A stretch of 64,000 bases of DNA from Tenebrio molitor (GCF_963966145.1 NC_091049.1:2790001-2854000), one strand, 5' to 3'. Positions 34,069-46,149 are shown, counted from the stretch's first letter. Translations and numbers: made by a program. Notes: generated from the letters alone by a model not told the origin.

Positions 34069-34740
34069 ATGTTTACATGCAAATCGGTACTGACCGAACT
34101 GGTCGGCGTGGTAATCGCATTGGCTGTGGTCCTCATTACATACTACAAATGGAACTACTCGTACTGGCGCAGAAGAAACTTGCTCTACATCGAACCCACC
34201 ATTCCGTTCGGCAATCTTCTCAATCCTCTGAAGAAGATTGAAACAGTTGGAGTGACAGTCAGACGTTTGTATGAAACGATGAAGAAGAAGAAGTGGCAAC
34301 ATGGAGGATTGTACTTCGTGGCCAACCCCGTATACGTCCCTGTAGACCTAGAATACATCAAAAACATGTTGATCAAAGACTTTCAATATTTCATCGATCG
34401 TGGGTTTTACTACATCGAGGGGAAGGATCCCATTGGGGCCCACCTGTTCGCCATAGAAGGTGCAAAATGGAGGAATCTAAGAATGAAGCTGACTCCAACC
34501 TTCACCTCAGGAAAGTTGAAGTCCATGTTCCAGACGCTCGTAGATTGCGAGACAAACCTGCAAGAGAAGATGGAAGCAGAGTACAAGAACAAGAGCCCAG
34601 TCGATATTAAAGAAGTCTTGGGGTGTTACACCACTGACATTATCGGTTCTTGTGCGTTTAGTCTCGAGCGCAACATCTTCAAAGATGATGATTCGCCCTT
34701 TAGGAAATACGGCAAGAACCCTAATCTCATCCCCAGATAA
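34069..34740 (+). pseudogene. psiCYP-a, 5' part of a CYP-2-like P450
   Basis: Reads as CYP-2-like protein from MFTCKSVLTELVG to KYGK (about 217 residues), then runs into unrelated sequence at about 34,718 and stops at 34,740. All of helix I, ExxR and the heme loop are missing. At the break it joins DNA found at 43,143 onward, so truncation coincides with a segmental duplication junction. The 5' UTR and its intron are also deleted: TCAGTATCTTAG directly precedes the ATG. Several substitutions at conserved positions (for example SLERN for GLExN) agree with loss of function. Confidence 0.9.
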
Positions 34741-35088
34741 AGAAAAATTGTCCATTTTATACTTCCTTTTCGGTTTCATATTTATGCAAATCTTGGGACC
34801 ATTTCCTAACGAAATTATCTACAACCATACTCGTATGTTTCTCATTATTTTTGTTTTGACTGTGTTTTCATACTGGTGCATATTACCCGCCCTTAATGTT
34901 TCTCTGTTAAAATCAGATTTCAATAGGAGCACCATTCGAGCACTCATCATGACGCGACGGTTCATTGTTATGCGATAAAGTAAAAATTGTTTTTGTCCTA
35001 ATAATCATGAGTCAGTTGTTATCACAGTCTAACACGCCACCACTAATACAGATAAGCAAAGAAGTGAATGATAAAGCATTTAGTCTCG

Positions 35089-35110
35089 ATATAATTGGCG
35101 ATAAGTCAGT
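35089..35110 (+). promoter_or_regulatory. Candidate core promoter of CYP-4
   Basis: ATATAATTGGCGATAAGTCA and GT: a TATA-like word, a GATAAG word and the arthropod initiator TCAGT, followed by about 50 bp of 5' UTR and a 45-bp intron. The same arrangement occurs at CYP-5, CYP-6 and psiCYP-d. The TATA-to-initiator spacing (about 18 bp) is short, so either word alone may be the functional one. Confidence 0.45.
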
Positions 35111-35159
35111 ACCAGGCATAGTAGCGAGGTGTGTGGAGTTGACGTAGTACTGGATCAAG

Positions 35160-36841
35160 GTAAGTACAGAGAAAATTCCTCATTTCGTTTATTCAATTGT
35201 GCAGATGTTTACAAGCGAATCGGTACTGACCGATCTGGTCGGGACGGTAATCGCCTTGGCCGTGATCTTCATTACGTACTACAAATGGATCTTCTCGTAC
35301 TGGCGCAGGAAGAATCTGCCCTACATCGAGCCCAGCATTCCGTTCGGCAATCTTCTAAATCCTCTGAAGAAGATTGAAACAGTTGGAGTGACAGTCAGAC
35401 GTTTGTATGAAACGATGAAGAAGAACAAGTGGCAACATGGAGGGTTGTACTTCATGGCCAGTCCCGTATACGTCCCCGTGGACCTAGAGTACGTCAAAAA
35501 CGTGTTGACCAAAGAGTTCCAACATTTCGTAGATCGTGGAGTCTACTACAACGAAAAGGTTGACCCCATTGGGGCTCACTTGTTCGCTATAGGAGGCCAA
35601 AAATGGAGGAATCTAAGAATGAAGCTGACTCCAACCTTCACTTCAGGCAAATTGAAGTCAATGTTCCAGACGCTCGTGGACTGCGAGACTAACCTGCAAG
35701 ACAAGGTGGAAGCAGAGTACAAGAACAAGAGACCAGTTGACATCAAAGAGGTCTTGGGGTGCTACACCACTGATATTATTGGTTCTTGTGCGTTTGGTCT
35801 CGATTGCAACACCTTCAAAGAGGACGATTCGCCTTTCAGGAAGTACGGCAAGAAGGTCTTCGCTGCATCGACTTTCAGACGACTCCAGGCAGCCTTCTTT
35901 CAGAGCTTCCCCAATGTAGCTCGATTTATAGGAATACGACAGATTCCCAAAGACATCTCGGACTTCTTCACAAAGGTAGTGAAGGACACGGTTGAGTACC
36001 GAGAGAAAAACAACTACACCCGCAAGGACTTTATGCAGTTGTTGATCGATCTGAAGAACAACAAACTTGCGGAAGAGGAAGGGTACAAGCACGACGGCAA
36101 GACTCTCACCATGGACGAAATCACCGCCCAAAGCTTCATCTTCTTCTTGGCCGGTTTCGAAACTTCTTCGACCACCATGACTTTTGCTTTGTACGAACTG
36201 GCGAAGAACCAGGAGATACAGAAGAAGGTCAGACATGAGATGGAAACAGTCTTGGCAAGACACGACGGTAAAATCACTTACGAATCCATGCAAGAGATGA
36301 AGTACCTGAACCAGGTGCTCGATGGTACCGTTAAGTTTGTTGCGTTTTAATTCGTTTTTAATCTCGGTTTCCCAGAGACTCTGAGGAAGTACCCTCCTGT
36401 TCCGTTCATCACACGGGAGTGTGTCAAAGACTACAAAGTACCAGATCAGGACATAATCATCGAGAAGGGAACTCGAGTTGTGGTGCCGATCTTCGGGATT
36501 CATTACGACGAAGAATATTACCCCGATCCTGAGACATTTGATCCTGAGCGCTTCAACGAAGAGAATTCGAGGTCTAGGCACCAGTACGCGCATATACCGT
36601 TTGGAGAAGGTCCAAGGATTTGCATTGGTACTACAGAAGGCAACGAGCGAAAGATCAAATTAACAACTTTGTTACAGGTTTGCGATTTGGTATGATGCAA
36701 TCGAAAGTTGGTCTAACTTCTTTGCTGACAAAGTACAACTTTACGTTGAATCCAAAGACCAAGCAACCTCTCACTTTCCAAAGCAATTCCTCCATTTTGG
36801 CAGCGGACGGCGAGGTGTGGCTAAATGCCGAAAAAATATAA
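35160..36841 (+). CDS. CYP-4, CYP6-family cytochrome P450
   Basis: Complete P450 of 511 aa. 5' UTR intron 35,160-35,204; ATG at 35,205. Coding exons: 35205-36324, 36376-36627, 36678-36841. All landmarks present: membrane anchor, WRNLR, AGFETS, ETLR, PERF, FGEGPRICIG. AATAAA at about 36,870. Differs from CYP-5 by only three residues in the first 373 (T/A in the anchor, E/Q and E/D in the middle), so the two arose by a very recent duplication at an offset of 8,424 bp. ER monooxygenase, substrate unknown. Confidence 0.93.
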
Positions 36842-36989
36842 TCTCAAATGTGGATGACTTGTACTTTTTAATAAAAATATATTTATCTATTGCTAATTTT
36901 TTAATGATACCTTATCGGCATTACATGCTAAAATTTTTACTTAAGTAAATATTGATGAGACTGTTTGATTCCTATGTGTGATAACACAT

Positions 36990-37320
36990 TTAAACCAGAT
37001 TCTTTCTTTTGGTGTCAACACCAAAGAGCTTGGTATCATCCTCAACGGTTCTTTCGTCCTTTCGCTGACCTTAAACTTGTAATTTTATAACAGCGAAGTC
37101 AGTCCTGGTTTCGATTGAAGCAGCCCAAAACGTATTCCTGGAAAAAGTCTTGTGGAATCCTCTATGTATTTTCATTTCTATTGTACGTCATATCTAAACA
37201 AATCCTGGGTCCTTCTCCGAACGGTATATGCGCACAACTGTCTCTCTCTTTTCTTCTCTTCAACAAACCTTCCAGGATCAAACTTCTCCGGATCAGGATA
37301 AATCTCTTCGTCGTAATAAA
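36990..37320 (-). pseudogene. psiCYP-b, 3' fragment of a CYP-3-like P450
   Basis: Minus-strand remains of exon 3 (about 37,000-37,140) and the end of exon 2 (about 37,196-37,316), with GRFVEE-equivalent sequence and a heme loop FGEGPRICLD where Gly has become Asp. It is cut at about 37,316 by a (TAAA)n repeat. The same truncated fragment with the same TAAA end follows CYP-5, so it was already broken before that duplication. Confidence 0.85.
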
Positions 37321-37346
37321 TAAATAAATAAATAAATAAATAAAAA
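37315..37346. repeat. (TAAA)n microsatellite
   Basis: About eight TAAA units at the truncation point of psiCYP-b. A shorter run is at the equivalent place of psiCYP-f. It marks the right edge of the CYP-4/CYP-5 segmental duplication. Confidence 0.9.
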
Positions 37347-37670
37347 AGACACCATTTACTTTTACTTTTTGAGTTCTATTACTAAGGTACGAAGTTATCA
37401 TGGAAATGCTACTAGAAGAGAACTTATAGTATCCAAGGTTTTTTAATTAAAATACCGCGCGACACCGTGTCACACGCTTTACTTAACTCCAAAAAATTTT
37501 TTTTTTTTCGACCCTGTCAGAATTTGATAATTTTCTCCTGTGTGAACGGATTTTGATAAATGTCACAACTTGTCAAAACGAATCGTCAAGCTAATTTTAA
37601 AGATTTTAAGCGATTTGGAGCCTTTAAGGAGCTCGTCGAACAAAAATTTTTTGTATTCAACTCGTTCTTG

Positions 37671-37733
37671 TGTAAATTGGGCCTTTTTGGCACTCGTGGT
37701 CCACTCATGCCAAAAAGGCCCAATTTACACACA
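37671..37733. repeat. Near-perfect hairpin
   Basis: Arms GTGTAAATTGGGCCTTTTTG and its complement, separated by a short loop. It lies within DNA inserted into LINE-C. Probably a small fold-back insertion; no transcript role can be inferred. Confidence 0.7.
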
Positions 37734-37759
37734 AAGTCGTTAAATAAACTACTATTGTA

Positions 37760-38343
37760 CAGGGTGTTTTCGAAGTTGAGGTGTTCCTTGTAACACGAAA
37801 TACTATACATTATTCTTAAGAATTTTAGCCTAAATCTTCTTAGTAAAATGTTTGTATTAACAGAGATAATTGATTGTATATTTTTATTGTTTTCTAAAAT
37901 TTAGAGTCCGATCCTGTCTATTTCTCCGCTGTACTAGATTAATAACAGATGTGGCCCAGGATGGTGTCTTTCTGGAAATCGTTCTGCGTACTCTCTGGAT
38001 GCCGCAGCTGCATTCTGATAACGTGATAACGTTGCCCATCTCGTATCTGTGAGCTCATTATTTTCGTAATGATAAAGCCATTCCGACTAATTAGGTGACA
38101 AACTGACAACTCTGACAGTATTTTTGATTAACGTCCATGCTCATTTGATATTTTTTTTGTCAATTCTAATTTCTAACAGATCAGCGCAAATTTGAGCAGG
38201 ACCGGTTTCAATAGTTCAAAAAATTAACTTATTGTATCTTCATTGTCGTACACATTTTACTAAGGTGATTTTGGCTAAAACTCTTTAGAACAACGCATAC
38301 TATCACATGTTAAAAGGAACACCTCAACCTCGAAAACACCCTG
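37760..38343. mobile_element. TA-flanked MITE in LINE-C
   Basis: Inverted ends: CAGGGTGTTTTCGAAGTTGA at the left, and the complement TCGAAAACACCCTG at the right (about 33 bp, imperfect). TA on both sides; 584 bp. Short open frames inside are not convincing. Confidence 0.8.
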
Positions 38344-38664
38344 TATTTATAATGATTGTTATTTTTAAAAGATCTGACAATATTATCAATAAAAGAAAGC
38401 AATGCACTGGATTTAGAAAGACCTCTTCTAAAACCAAATTGAGCTTTGGAAAATAAGTTGTTTGTACTGAAACAGTTTAAGATTTATCTATTAATTGATA
38501 TGCCTTGGGGCCAAACTTGTGGATCCATAACTTTTTCCAATTCGAAAGCGGGGAGTGAGACCCTGAAAGAGTATACTTCTGGTCTTTTAGACTTCAGTTT
38601 TTCGCAAGAAAAGATAGATGATACAAAAGGCCGGAGATATTCTTGCTGTTTCTCAAATTCAGTA

Positions 38665-38920
38665 CTGTAGTTTCAATTTGGTTGTAGGTCGTAAAATTTT
38701 ATGGTACTTTAAGTTAAAGATCTTGCGGGGCTTATAAATCCTAGTTTACCACTAGCAGGTAATATTTTAAGCAGGCTTGTATTGTACATTTGGTATTTTT
38801 GTATTGTACGGCAAACGGCACGCGCCGCTTCTCAACCTTTTCAAACCCAACCATTGTGCCCGTTAATCGCTCATAATATCCAATAAAATTTTACGACCTA
38901 CAACCAAATTGAAACTACAG
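38665..38920. mobile_element. TA-flanked MITE with 40-bp inverted ends
   Basis: Ends CTGTAGTTTCAATTTGGTTG and its complement, near-perfect over about 40 bp, flanked by TA. 256 bp, non-coding. Confidence 0.85.
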
Positions 38921-39559
38921 TATAATATACTCTATAAGGTGCTGGTAGTTGTTGAAGAACCAATTAACGACTCACGACGCATTTTATTTTTTTCGATTTG
39001 ATTTGAAGAAATGGTTAGAGGTTTTTTTCATTTCTTCCGCTCAACCAATATAAAATCATCATCTTTCAATTCCTTAGGGACTTGCACTTTATCCTGACTG
39101 TTACCGCGTGTATTATCTTCTGTAGAAGTTTTTTCGGTAATTAATTGCTTAGTTATATTATTTTTGGGTTTATTGGTCGACAGTGTCGACACTATCTCAT
39201 TATGTTCTTTGTCACCAGGGTTGGAAATGTCGAGGGAATCCTTGAAAACAACTTTTTCTTGCATTTTATCGATGATGTTTTTTAACTTCATGTTATCTTT
39301 TAACAAAACAATTTCTTCTTGTTGTGTACGAATAATAATGTCATTTTGTTGGATTATGATACCTTTATGTTCCATGAGAGATTTTAAATACCTGATCTCA
39401 CCACGTAATATGTTGATATCATCTTCAGAATCAAGAGATTCGGTATCATTAACTTCGGATGCTGCATCCACAACTTCATCATCTTCACAACAATTGATTT
39501 GGTTTTCATTTATGGTTTTTATTCGTTTCATTAATTTAGTTTAGCACAAGCTGGTGGGT

Positions 39560-40690
39560 ACTTTCTTAAAGTCTATGAAAGAAAATAACAGTTGACGTTA
39601 TTCTTCTGGTGGCAACTCACCATCCACTACTTGGTTTAAGAAAAGCAAATCTTGAATGGACTCGTATGTGATTTCTTCATTCCCCAAAACTGTCTCCATT
39701 TCGTTTCTCACTTTCTCTTGAATATGTTGGTGTTTGGCGAGTTTGTACAGAGCAAATGTCATGAGAGTTGGAGATGTGGAGAAACCGGCATGGTAGAAAA
39801 TGAAGCATTGACTTACTATTGCTTCAACAGAGAGAATCGCATCACAGTTATCATCTTCAACGAGTCTTCTCTTCTGATCGATGAGAACTTGAATAAAATA
39901 ATTCTTGACAGTGTTGGTTTCTTCTCTATAACTCACCGTATCTTTGACTAGAGTCGTGAATAAATTAGACAGATATTTTGGTATCAAAGTTACATCTCGA
40001 AATTGTTCCAGTTTTGGGAAACTCTCAACCAAAATTTCCTTAATTCTTTTCGATTTTGATTTAGTTAAGATCTTTTTTCCAAATTTCTTGAAAGTCGAGT
40101 CCTCACTTTGCAACTCCTCACAGTCTAGACCAAAGGCGCAACATGCGATAACATCCAAGACAAAACCTTCCTTCCACAGCGTTTTTGACACTGATTGGTT
40201 TTTCCTTCTCAACCTGTAATTCTACATTCTTCCTCAGAACTGTCTCCCAGTCCATCAATATCGGAAATATTTTCTTCATTCTGTTAGGAGTGACGATTGG
40301 GTTCAGCATCGTACCCAAATTTCTCCACTTTTCACCATTTAAATTGAAGATGTGGGTACTGAGAGGGTCATTTTCTTCATTATAGTGGAGTCCGCGATGT
40401 GGAAAGTATTGAAAGTCTCTACTCATAATGTTCTTGACGTAATCCAGATCAGCAACCACATAAACTGGGGACAGTTGCATGTAGATTCCTCCGTGCTTCA
40501 AGTTCTTCTTCTTCATTAAGTCGTAGACCTGCTTCAAGAAGATTTCTGTATGCTCTCTACATCGTAGGTCGACATATTGAACATTCTCTCTTTGCCAGTA
40601 GGTGAAGTTTCATCTGAAGTAGACAAATGCAGCAACCAATAAGGTTAGGAAAAGCGCAGTCGAGTCACCAATCAGAGAACCGGAGATCAT
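39560..40690 (-). pseudogene. psiCYP-c, broken CYP-3-like P450
   Basis: Exon 1 and the first codons of exon 2 of a CYP-3 paralog. Lesions seen: a CGA-to-TGA stop near the N-terminus (about 40,608), a 4-bp insertion causing a frameshift near 40,172, loss of the exon 2 acceptor AG (CAG to CAT, near 39,575), and no sequence beyond the first ETLRKYPP-equivalent codons. Helix I still reads AGFSTS. Head-to-head with psiCYP-d. Confidence 0.9.
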
Positions 40691-41165
40691 TTCGTCACTG
40701 CAATACACGTAGTGCAAGGAAGAAATACTTCGAACTGGGTTTGTGTATTTATCGCAACAAGTTACATAACAGATTGTTGATTCGACTTATCTCATGTTTT
40801 AATTATACAGTACAAATATTTATTTAGATGATTTTATTAAATTTTATTATAATGTTGGTGTCCATTAGATGACTCTTGACACTGAACTCTCGTACTGATT
40901 TCCATTACTCGACCTTGATGATGCTCTGCTGGTTTCAGTGGAAGTACCACCAGAGCATTCCTAATGATAAAATATATTGTGTTGTACAATAATGAAGATG
41001 GACTTTTTGTCGCAATAATAATTTATAAGTTAGTGATTATTATACCAGAATACATCACTGTCACTGATAAATAGAAATAGATGATGCAGTACTAATATGT
41101 CATATAATTGGCAATAAGTCAGTATTAGGTTTAGTTGTGTGGGATCAACGTGGTACCGAGTCAAG

Positions 41166-42823
41166 GTAAGTCGAGAGACAATTTGCATTTCATTTATTTA
41201 ATTGTTTAGATGTTTACATGCGAATCGGTACTGACCGAACTGGTCGGCGTGGTAATCGCATTGGCTGTGGTGTTCATTACATACTACAAATGGAACTACT
41301 CGTACTGGCGCAGAAGAAACTTGCCCTACATCCAGCCAACTATTCCGTTCGGCAATCTTCTAAATCCTATGAAGAAGATAGAAACAGTTGGAGTTACAGT
41401 CAGACGTTTGTATGAAACGATGAAGAAGAAGAAGTGGCAACATGGAGGGTTGTACTTCATGGCCAATCCCGTATACGTCCTTGTGGACCTAGAGTACGTC
41501 AAAAACGTGTTGACCAAAGAGTTCCAACATTTCGTAGATCGTGGAATCTACTACAACGAAAAGGTTGATCCCATTGGGGCTCACTTGTTCGCTATAGGAG
41601 GTCAAAAATGGAGAAATCTAAGAATGAAGCTGACTCCAACTTTCACCTCAGGGAAATTGAAGTCCATGTTCCAGACGCTGTTAGACTGCGAGACGAACCT
41701 GCAAGAGAAGGTGGAAGCAGAGTACAAGAACAAGAGACCAGTCGACATCAAAGAGGTCTTGGGGTGCTACACCACTGATATTATCGGTTCTTGTGCGTAT
41801 GGTCTCGAGTGCAACACCTTCAAAGATGATGATTCGCCGTTTAGGAAATACGGCAAAAAAGTCTTTTTCACGTCGATCTTCAGACGACTTCAGGTGCTCT
41901 TCTTCATGAACTTTCCCAAAATGGCTCGGTTTAGGGGAATGCGACTGATTCCCAAAGACATCTCGGATTTCTTCACGAAGGTGGTGAAGGACACGGTTGA
42001 ATACCGAGAGAAGAACAACTACAACCGTAAAGACTTTATGCAGTTGTTGATCGATCTGAAGAACAACAAACTTGCGGAAGCAGAAGGGTACAAGCACGAC
42101 GGCAAGACTCTCACTATGGACGATACACCGCCCAAAGCTTCATCTTCTTCTTGGCCGGCTTCGAAGGTTCTGTGACCACCATGACTTTTGCTTTGTACGA
42201 ACTGGCGAAGAACCAGGAGATACAGAAGAAGGTCAGACATGAGATGGAAACAGTCCTAGCAAGACACGACGGCAAAGAGATGAAGTACTTGAACCAGGTG
42301 CTCGATGGTACCGTTAAGTTCGTTACGTTTTAATTAATTTTTAATCTCGCTTTCCCAGAAACTCTGAGGAAGTACCCTCCTATTTCGTTCATCACACGGG
42401 AGTGTGTCAAAGATTAAAAAATACCAGATCAAAACGTAGTCATCGAGAAGGGAACTCGAGTTGTGGTATCGATCTTGGGGATTCACTACGACGATGATTA
42501 TTACCCCGATCCTGACAAGTTTGATCCTGAGCGTTTCAACGAAGAGAATTCGAGTTCCAGGCACCAGTACGCGCATATATCTTTCGGAGAAGATCCAAGG
42601 ATTTGCATTGGTACTACAGAAGACAACAAGCGAAAGATCAAATTAACAACTTTGTTACAGGGTTGCGATTCGGACTGAGGCAATCCAAAGTTGGCTAACT
42701 TCTTTGCTGAGAAAGTACAACTTTACGTTGAACCAAAAGATCAAACAACCTCTCACTTTTCAAAGGAATTCCTTCATTTTGGCAGCGGACGGCGAGGTGT
42801 GGCTGAATGCCGAAAAATTATAA
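41166..42823 (+). pseudogene. psiCYP-d, CYP-2-like P450 with several lesions
   Basis: Full-length relative of CYP-2 with 5' UTR intron (41,166-41,209), ATG at 41,210 and recognisable exons to a TAA at 42,823. Lesions: a 1-bp deletion near 42,123 just before helix I, a 21-bp in-frame deletion near 42,275, a stop codon in exon 2 near 42,415, the heme loop reading FGEDPRICIG (Gly to Asp), and a 1-bp deletion in exon 3 near 42,694. Splice sites are still present. The upstream promoter words (41,103-41,123) are kept. Not expected to give an active enzyme. Confidence 0.92.
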
Positions 42824-43004
42824 TCACAAGTGTCACTGACTTGTACCTTTTAATAAAAATCTGTTTGGATATTTTTAGAGAGTACCTTATCGCTACTAGC
42901 TGTCAAAAGCTCTACTTAAAAACAAATGGATAAGAAAGTCTCATTGTTATTAGTGATAAATGTTTTAAAATATAACTAAATCCAACCCTAATTTGTTTTT
43001 TTTT

Positions 43005-43265
43005 GTTTGTGATTCCTCCTTTTATTTTTGGTGTCAACACCAAAGGTCTTGGTACCATCTTCAATGGTTCCTTCCTCTTCACCCCGATCCTACACGTGTA
43101 ATTCTTTAGCAACAAAGTCACACCAGGTTAAATTTAAACAACCCTAATCTCATCCCCAGATAAAGAAAAATTGTCCATTTTCTACTTCCTTTTCGGTTTC
43201 ATATTTATGCAAATCTTGGGACCATTTCCTAACGAAATTATCCACAACCATACTCGTATGTTTCT
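43005..43265 (-). pseudogene. psiCYP-e, 3' relic of a CYP-3-like P450
   Basis: Minus-strand traces of exon 3 (RKEPLKMVPRPLVLTP, with indels and stops) and of the heme loop (LGNGPKICIN near 43,200-43,235). The part right of 43,141 is repeated at 34,718-34,840. Heavily decayed and clearly older than the CYP-4/CYP-5 duplication. Confidence 0.8.
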
Positions 43266-43512
43266 CATTATTCTTGTTTTAACTGTGTTTTCGTACTGGT
43301 GCATATTACCCGCCCTTAATGTTTCTCTGTTAAAATCAGATTTCAATAGGAGCACCATTCGAGCACTCATCATGACACGACGGTTCATTGTTATGCGATA
43401 AAGTAAAAATTGTTTTTGCCCTAATAATCATGAGTCAGTTGTTATCACAGTCTAACACGCCACCACTAATACAGATAAGCAAAGTGAGTGAATGAAAAAG
43501 CATTTAGTCTCG

Positions 43513-43534
43513 ATATAATTGGGGATAAGTCAGT
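43513..43534 (+). promoter_or_regulatory. Candidate core promoter of CYP-5
   Basis: ATATAATTGGGGATAAGTCA and GT, equivalent to 35,089-35,110 upstream of CYP-4. Confidence 0.45.
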
Positions 43535-43583
43535 ACCAGGCGTAGTAGCGAGGTGTGTGGAGTTGACGTAGTACTGGATCAAG

Positions 43584-45265
43584 GTAAGAACAGAGACAAT
43601 TCCTCATTTCGTTTATTCAATTGTGCAGATGTTTACAAGCGAATCGGTACTGACCGATCTGGTCGGGGCGGTAATCGCCTTGGCCGTGATCTTCATTACG
43701 TACTACAAATGGATCTTCTCGTACTGGCGCAGAAAGAATCTGCCCTACATCGAGCCCAGCATTCCGTTCGGCAATCTTCTAAATCCTCTGAAGAAGATTG
43801 AAACAGTTGGAGTGACAGTCAGACGTTTGTATGAAACGATGAAGAAGAACAAGTGGCAACATGGAGGGTTGTACTTCATGGCCAGTCCCGTATATGTCCC
43901 CGTGGACCTAGAGTACGTCAAAAACGTGTTGACCAAAGAGTTCCAACATTTCGTAGATCGTGGAGTCTACTACAACGAAAAGGTTGACCCCATTGGGGCT
44001 CACTTGTTCGCTATAGGAGGCCAAAAATGGAGGAATCTAAGAATGAAGCTGACTCCAACCTTCACTTCAGGCAAATTGAAGTCAATGTTCCAGACGCTCG
44101 TGGACTGCGAGACTAACCTGCAAGACAAGGTGCAAGCAGAGTACAAGAACAAGAGACCAGTTGACATCAAAGACGTCTTGGGGTGCTACACCACTGATAT
44201 TATTGGTTCTTGTGCGTTTGGTCTCGATTGCAACACCTTCAAAGAGGACGATTCGCCTTTCAGGAAGTACGGCAAGAAGGTCTTCGCTGCATCGACTTTC
44301 AGACGACTCCAGGCAGCCTTCTTCCAGAGCTTCCCCAATGTAGCTCGATTTATAGGAATACGACAGATTCCCAAAGATATCTCGGACTTTTTCACAAAGG
44401 TAGTGAAGGACACGGTTGAGTACCGAGAGAAAAACAACTACACCCGCAAGGACTTTATGCAGTTGTTGATCGATCTGAAGAACAACAAACTTGCGGAAGA
44501 GGAAGGGTACAAGCACGACGGCAAGACTCTCACTATGGACGAAATCACCGCCCAAAGCTTCATCTTCTTCTTGGCCGGTTTCGAAACTTCTTCGACCACC
44601 ATGACTTTTGCTTTGTACGAACTGGCGAAGAACCAGGAGATACAGAAGAAGGTTAGACATGAGATGGAAACAGTCTTGGCAAGACACGACGGTAAAATCA
44701 CTTACGAATCCATGCAAGAGATGAAGTACCTGAACCAGGTGCTCGATGGTACCGTTAAGTTTGTTGCGTTTTAATTCGTTTTTAATCTCGGTTTCCCAGA
44801 GACTCTGAGGAAGTACCCTCCTGTTCCGTTCATCACACGGGAGTGTGTCAAAGACTACAAAGTACCAGATCAGGACGTAATCATCGAGAAGGGAACGCGA
44901 GTTGTGGTACCGATCTTCGGGATTCATTACGACAAAGAATATTACCCCGATCCTGAGACATTTGATCCTGAGCGCTTCAATGAAGAGAATTCGAGGTCTA
45001 GGCACCAGTACGCGCATATACCGTTCGGAGAAGGTCCAAGGATTTGCATTGGTACTACAGAAGGCAACGAGCGAAATATCAAATTAACAACTTTGTTACA
45101 GGTTTGCGGTTCGGTATGATGCAGTCGAAAGTTGGTCTAACTTCTCTGCTGAGAAAGTACAACTTTACGTTGAATCAAAAGACCAAACAACCTCTCAGTT
45201 TCCAATGCAATTCCTTCATTTTAGCAGCGGACGGCGAGGTGTGGCTAAATGCCGAAAAAATATAA
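43584..45265 (+). CDS. CYP-5, CYP6-family cytochrome P450 (twin of CYP-4)
   Basis: Complete P450 of 511 aa. 5' UTR intron about 43,584-43,628; ATG at 43,629. Coding exons: 43629-44748, 44800-45051, 45102-45265. WRNLR, AGFETS, ETLR, PERF and FGEGPRICIG are all intact. Introns and 5' flank are also nearly identical to CYP-4, showing that the copied unit included the promoter. AATAAA shortly after the stop. ER monooxygenase; substrate unknown. Confidence 0.93.
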
Positions 45266-45404
45266 AAACAAATGTGGCTGACTTGTACTTTTAATAAAAA
45301 TATATTTATCTATTGCTAATTTTTTAATGATACCTTATCGGCAACACAAGCCAAAATCTTCACTTAAGTAATAATGGATGAGACTCTTTGATTCCTATCA
45401 GTGA

Positions 45405-45740
45405 TAACACATTTAAACCAGATTCCTCCTTCTGTGTCAATAACAAAGAGCTTGGTATCATCCTTATTAACGGTCCTTTCGTCCTTTCACTGACCTTAAA
45501 CTTGTAATTTCTTAACAGTGAAGTCAGTCCTAGTTTGGAGTGAAGCAGCCCAAAACGCATTCCTGGAAATTTTGTTGCAAATCTTCTATGTAGTTTCATT
45601 TCTATTGTACTTCATACCTTCATCTTGGGTCCCTCCGCGAACGATATATGCGCACGACTGTGTCTCTCTCTTTTCTTCTCTTCAACAAACCTCCCAGGAT
45701 CAAACTTCTCCGGATCACGATAAATCTCTTCGTCGTAATA
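45405..45740 (-). pseudogene. psiCYP-f, 3' fragment of a CYP-3-like P450
   Basis: Duplicate of psiCYP-b: exon 3 (SKLGLTSLLRNYKFKVSERT and further), the end of exon 2, then the TAAA run at 45,737-45,755. The exon 2 end shows several changes and a short deletion in the heme-loop region. Confidence 0.85.
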
Positions 45741-45756
45741 AATAAATAAATAAATA

Positions 45757-46140
45757 CTTATTCCTGTACCCGTACAATAGGTAGTTATTTATTATACGAG
45801 TTTTATAAGTCACTATTTTGTCGCACGTGTTTTTTAGAGCACGAGGAGCGCAGCGACGAGTGCTATAAAGCAAACAAGTGCGACAAAATGGGTTATAAAA
45901 CGAGTAAAATACAATATTTTTTCTATTTTGCCCCTTAACTTTAAAAAAAGTTCAAAACATAATGCTAGGAAAATTATATTTGAGAAATATAAGGGTTGGT
46001 AACGCTGGTAAATAGACGAACAATTGTAAGTTTTGAATTTAAAGTGTCGTGAAATGCAGTGATCACATAGCAACAACTCACTATGAGTCATTGCCAACAT
46101 TTAAAATTTAAGTAAATAAAGAGCTCCTTTTCGAAACCCG
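45757..46140. mobile_element. Insertion with GC-tipped fold-back
   Basis: Between two pieces of P450 relics. It contains an inverted repeat at about 45,797-45,912 with arms CGAGTTTTATAAGTCAC and GTTATAAAACGAG, TTTTGTCGCAC and GTGCGACAAAA, and a GC-rich apex (GAGGAGCGCAGCGACGAG). Non-coding; the open frame at 45,834-46,100 has no known domain. Confidence 0.6.
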
Positions 46141-46149
46141 TTTTAGTGT

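Larger units (their letters stand above)
37347..39531 (-). mobile_element. LINE-C, broken Jockey-like LINE with possible ORF1
   Basis: RT pieces on minus: KACDTVSRGILI and SYLSNRTQKVKVNG (about 37,347-37,490), and QFGFRRGLSKSSALLSFIDN (about 38,350-38,455). These are the usual RT blocks of Jockey/CR1-type LINEs and are separated by inserted elements. Upstream on the same strand, a 167-codon frame (39,028-39,531) encodes an acidic protein with a heptad-rich segment (about residues 40-95, likely coiled coil) and a Lys-rich end. It could be ORF1 of this LINE; the link rests on position and coiled coil only. The element is dead. Confidence 0.6.

Noticed and set aside
38446..38670. 74-codon plus frame
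   Set aside because: Lies opposite LINE-C and up to the edge of a MITE, without similarity to known proteins.
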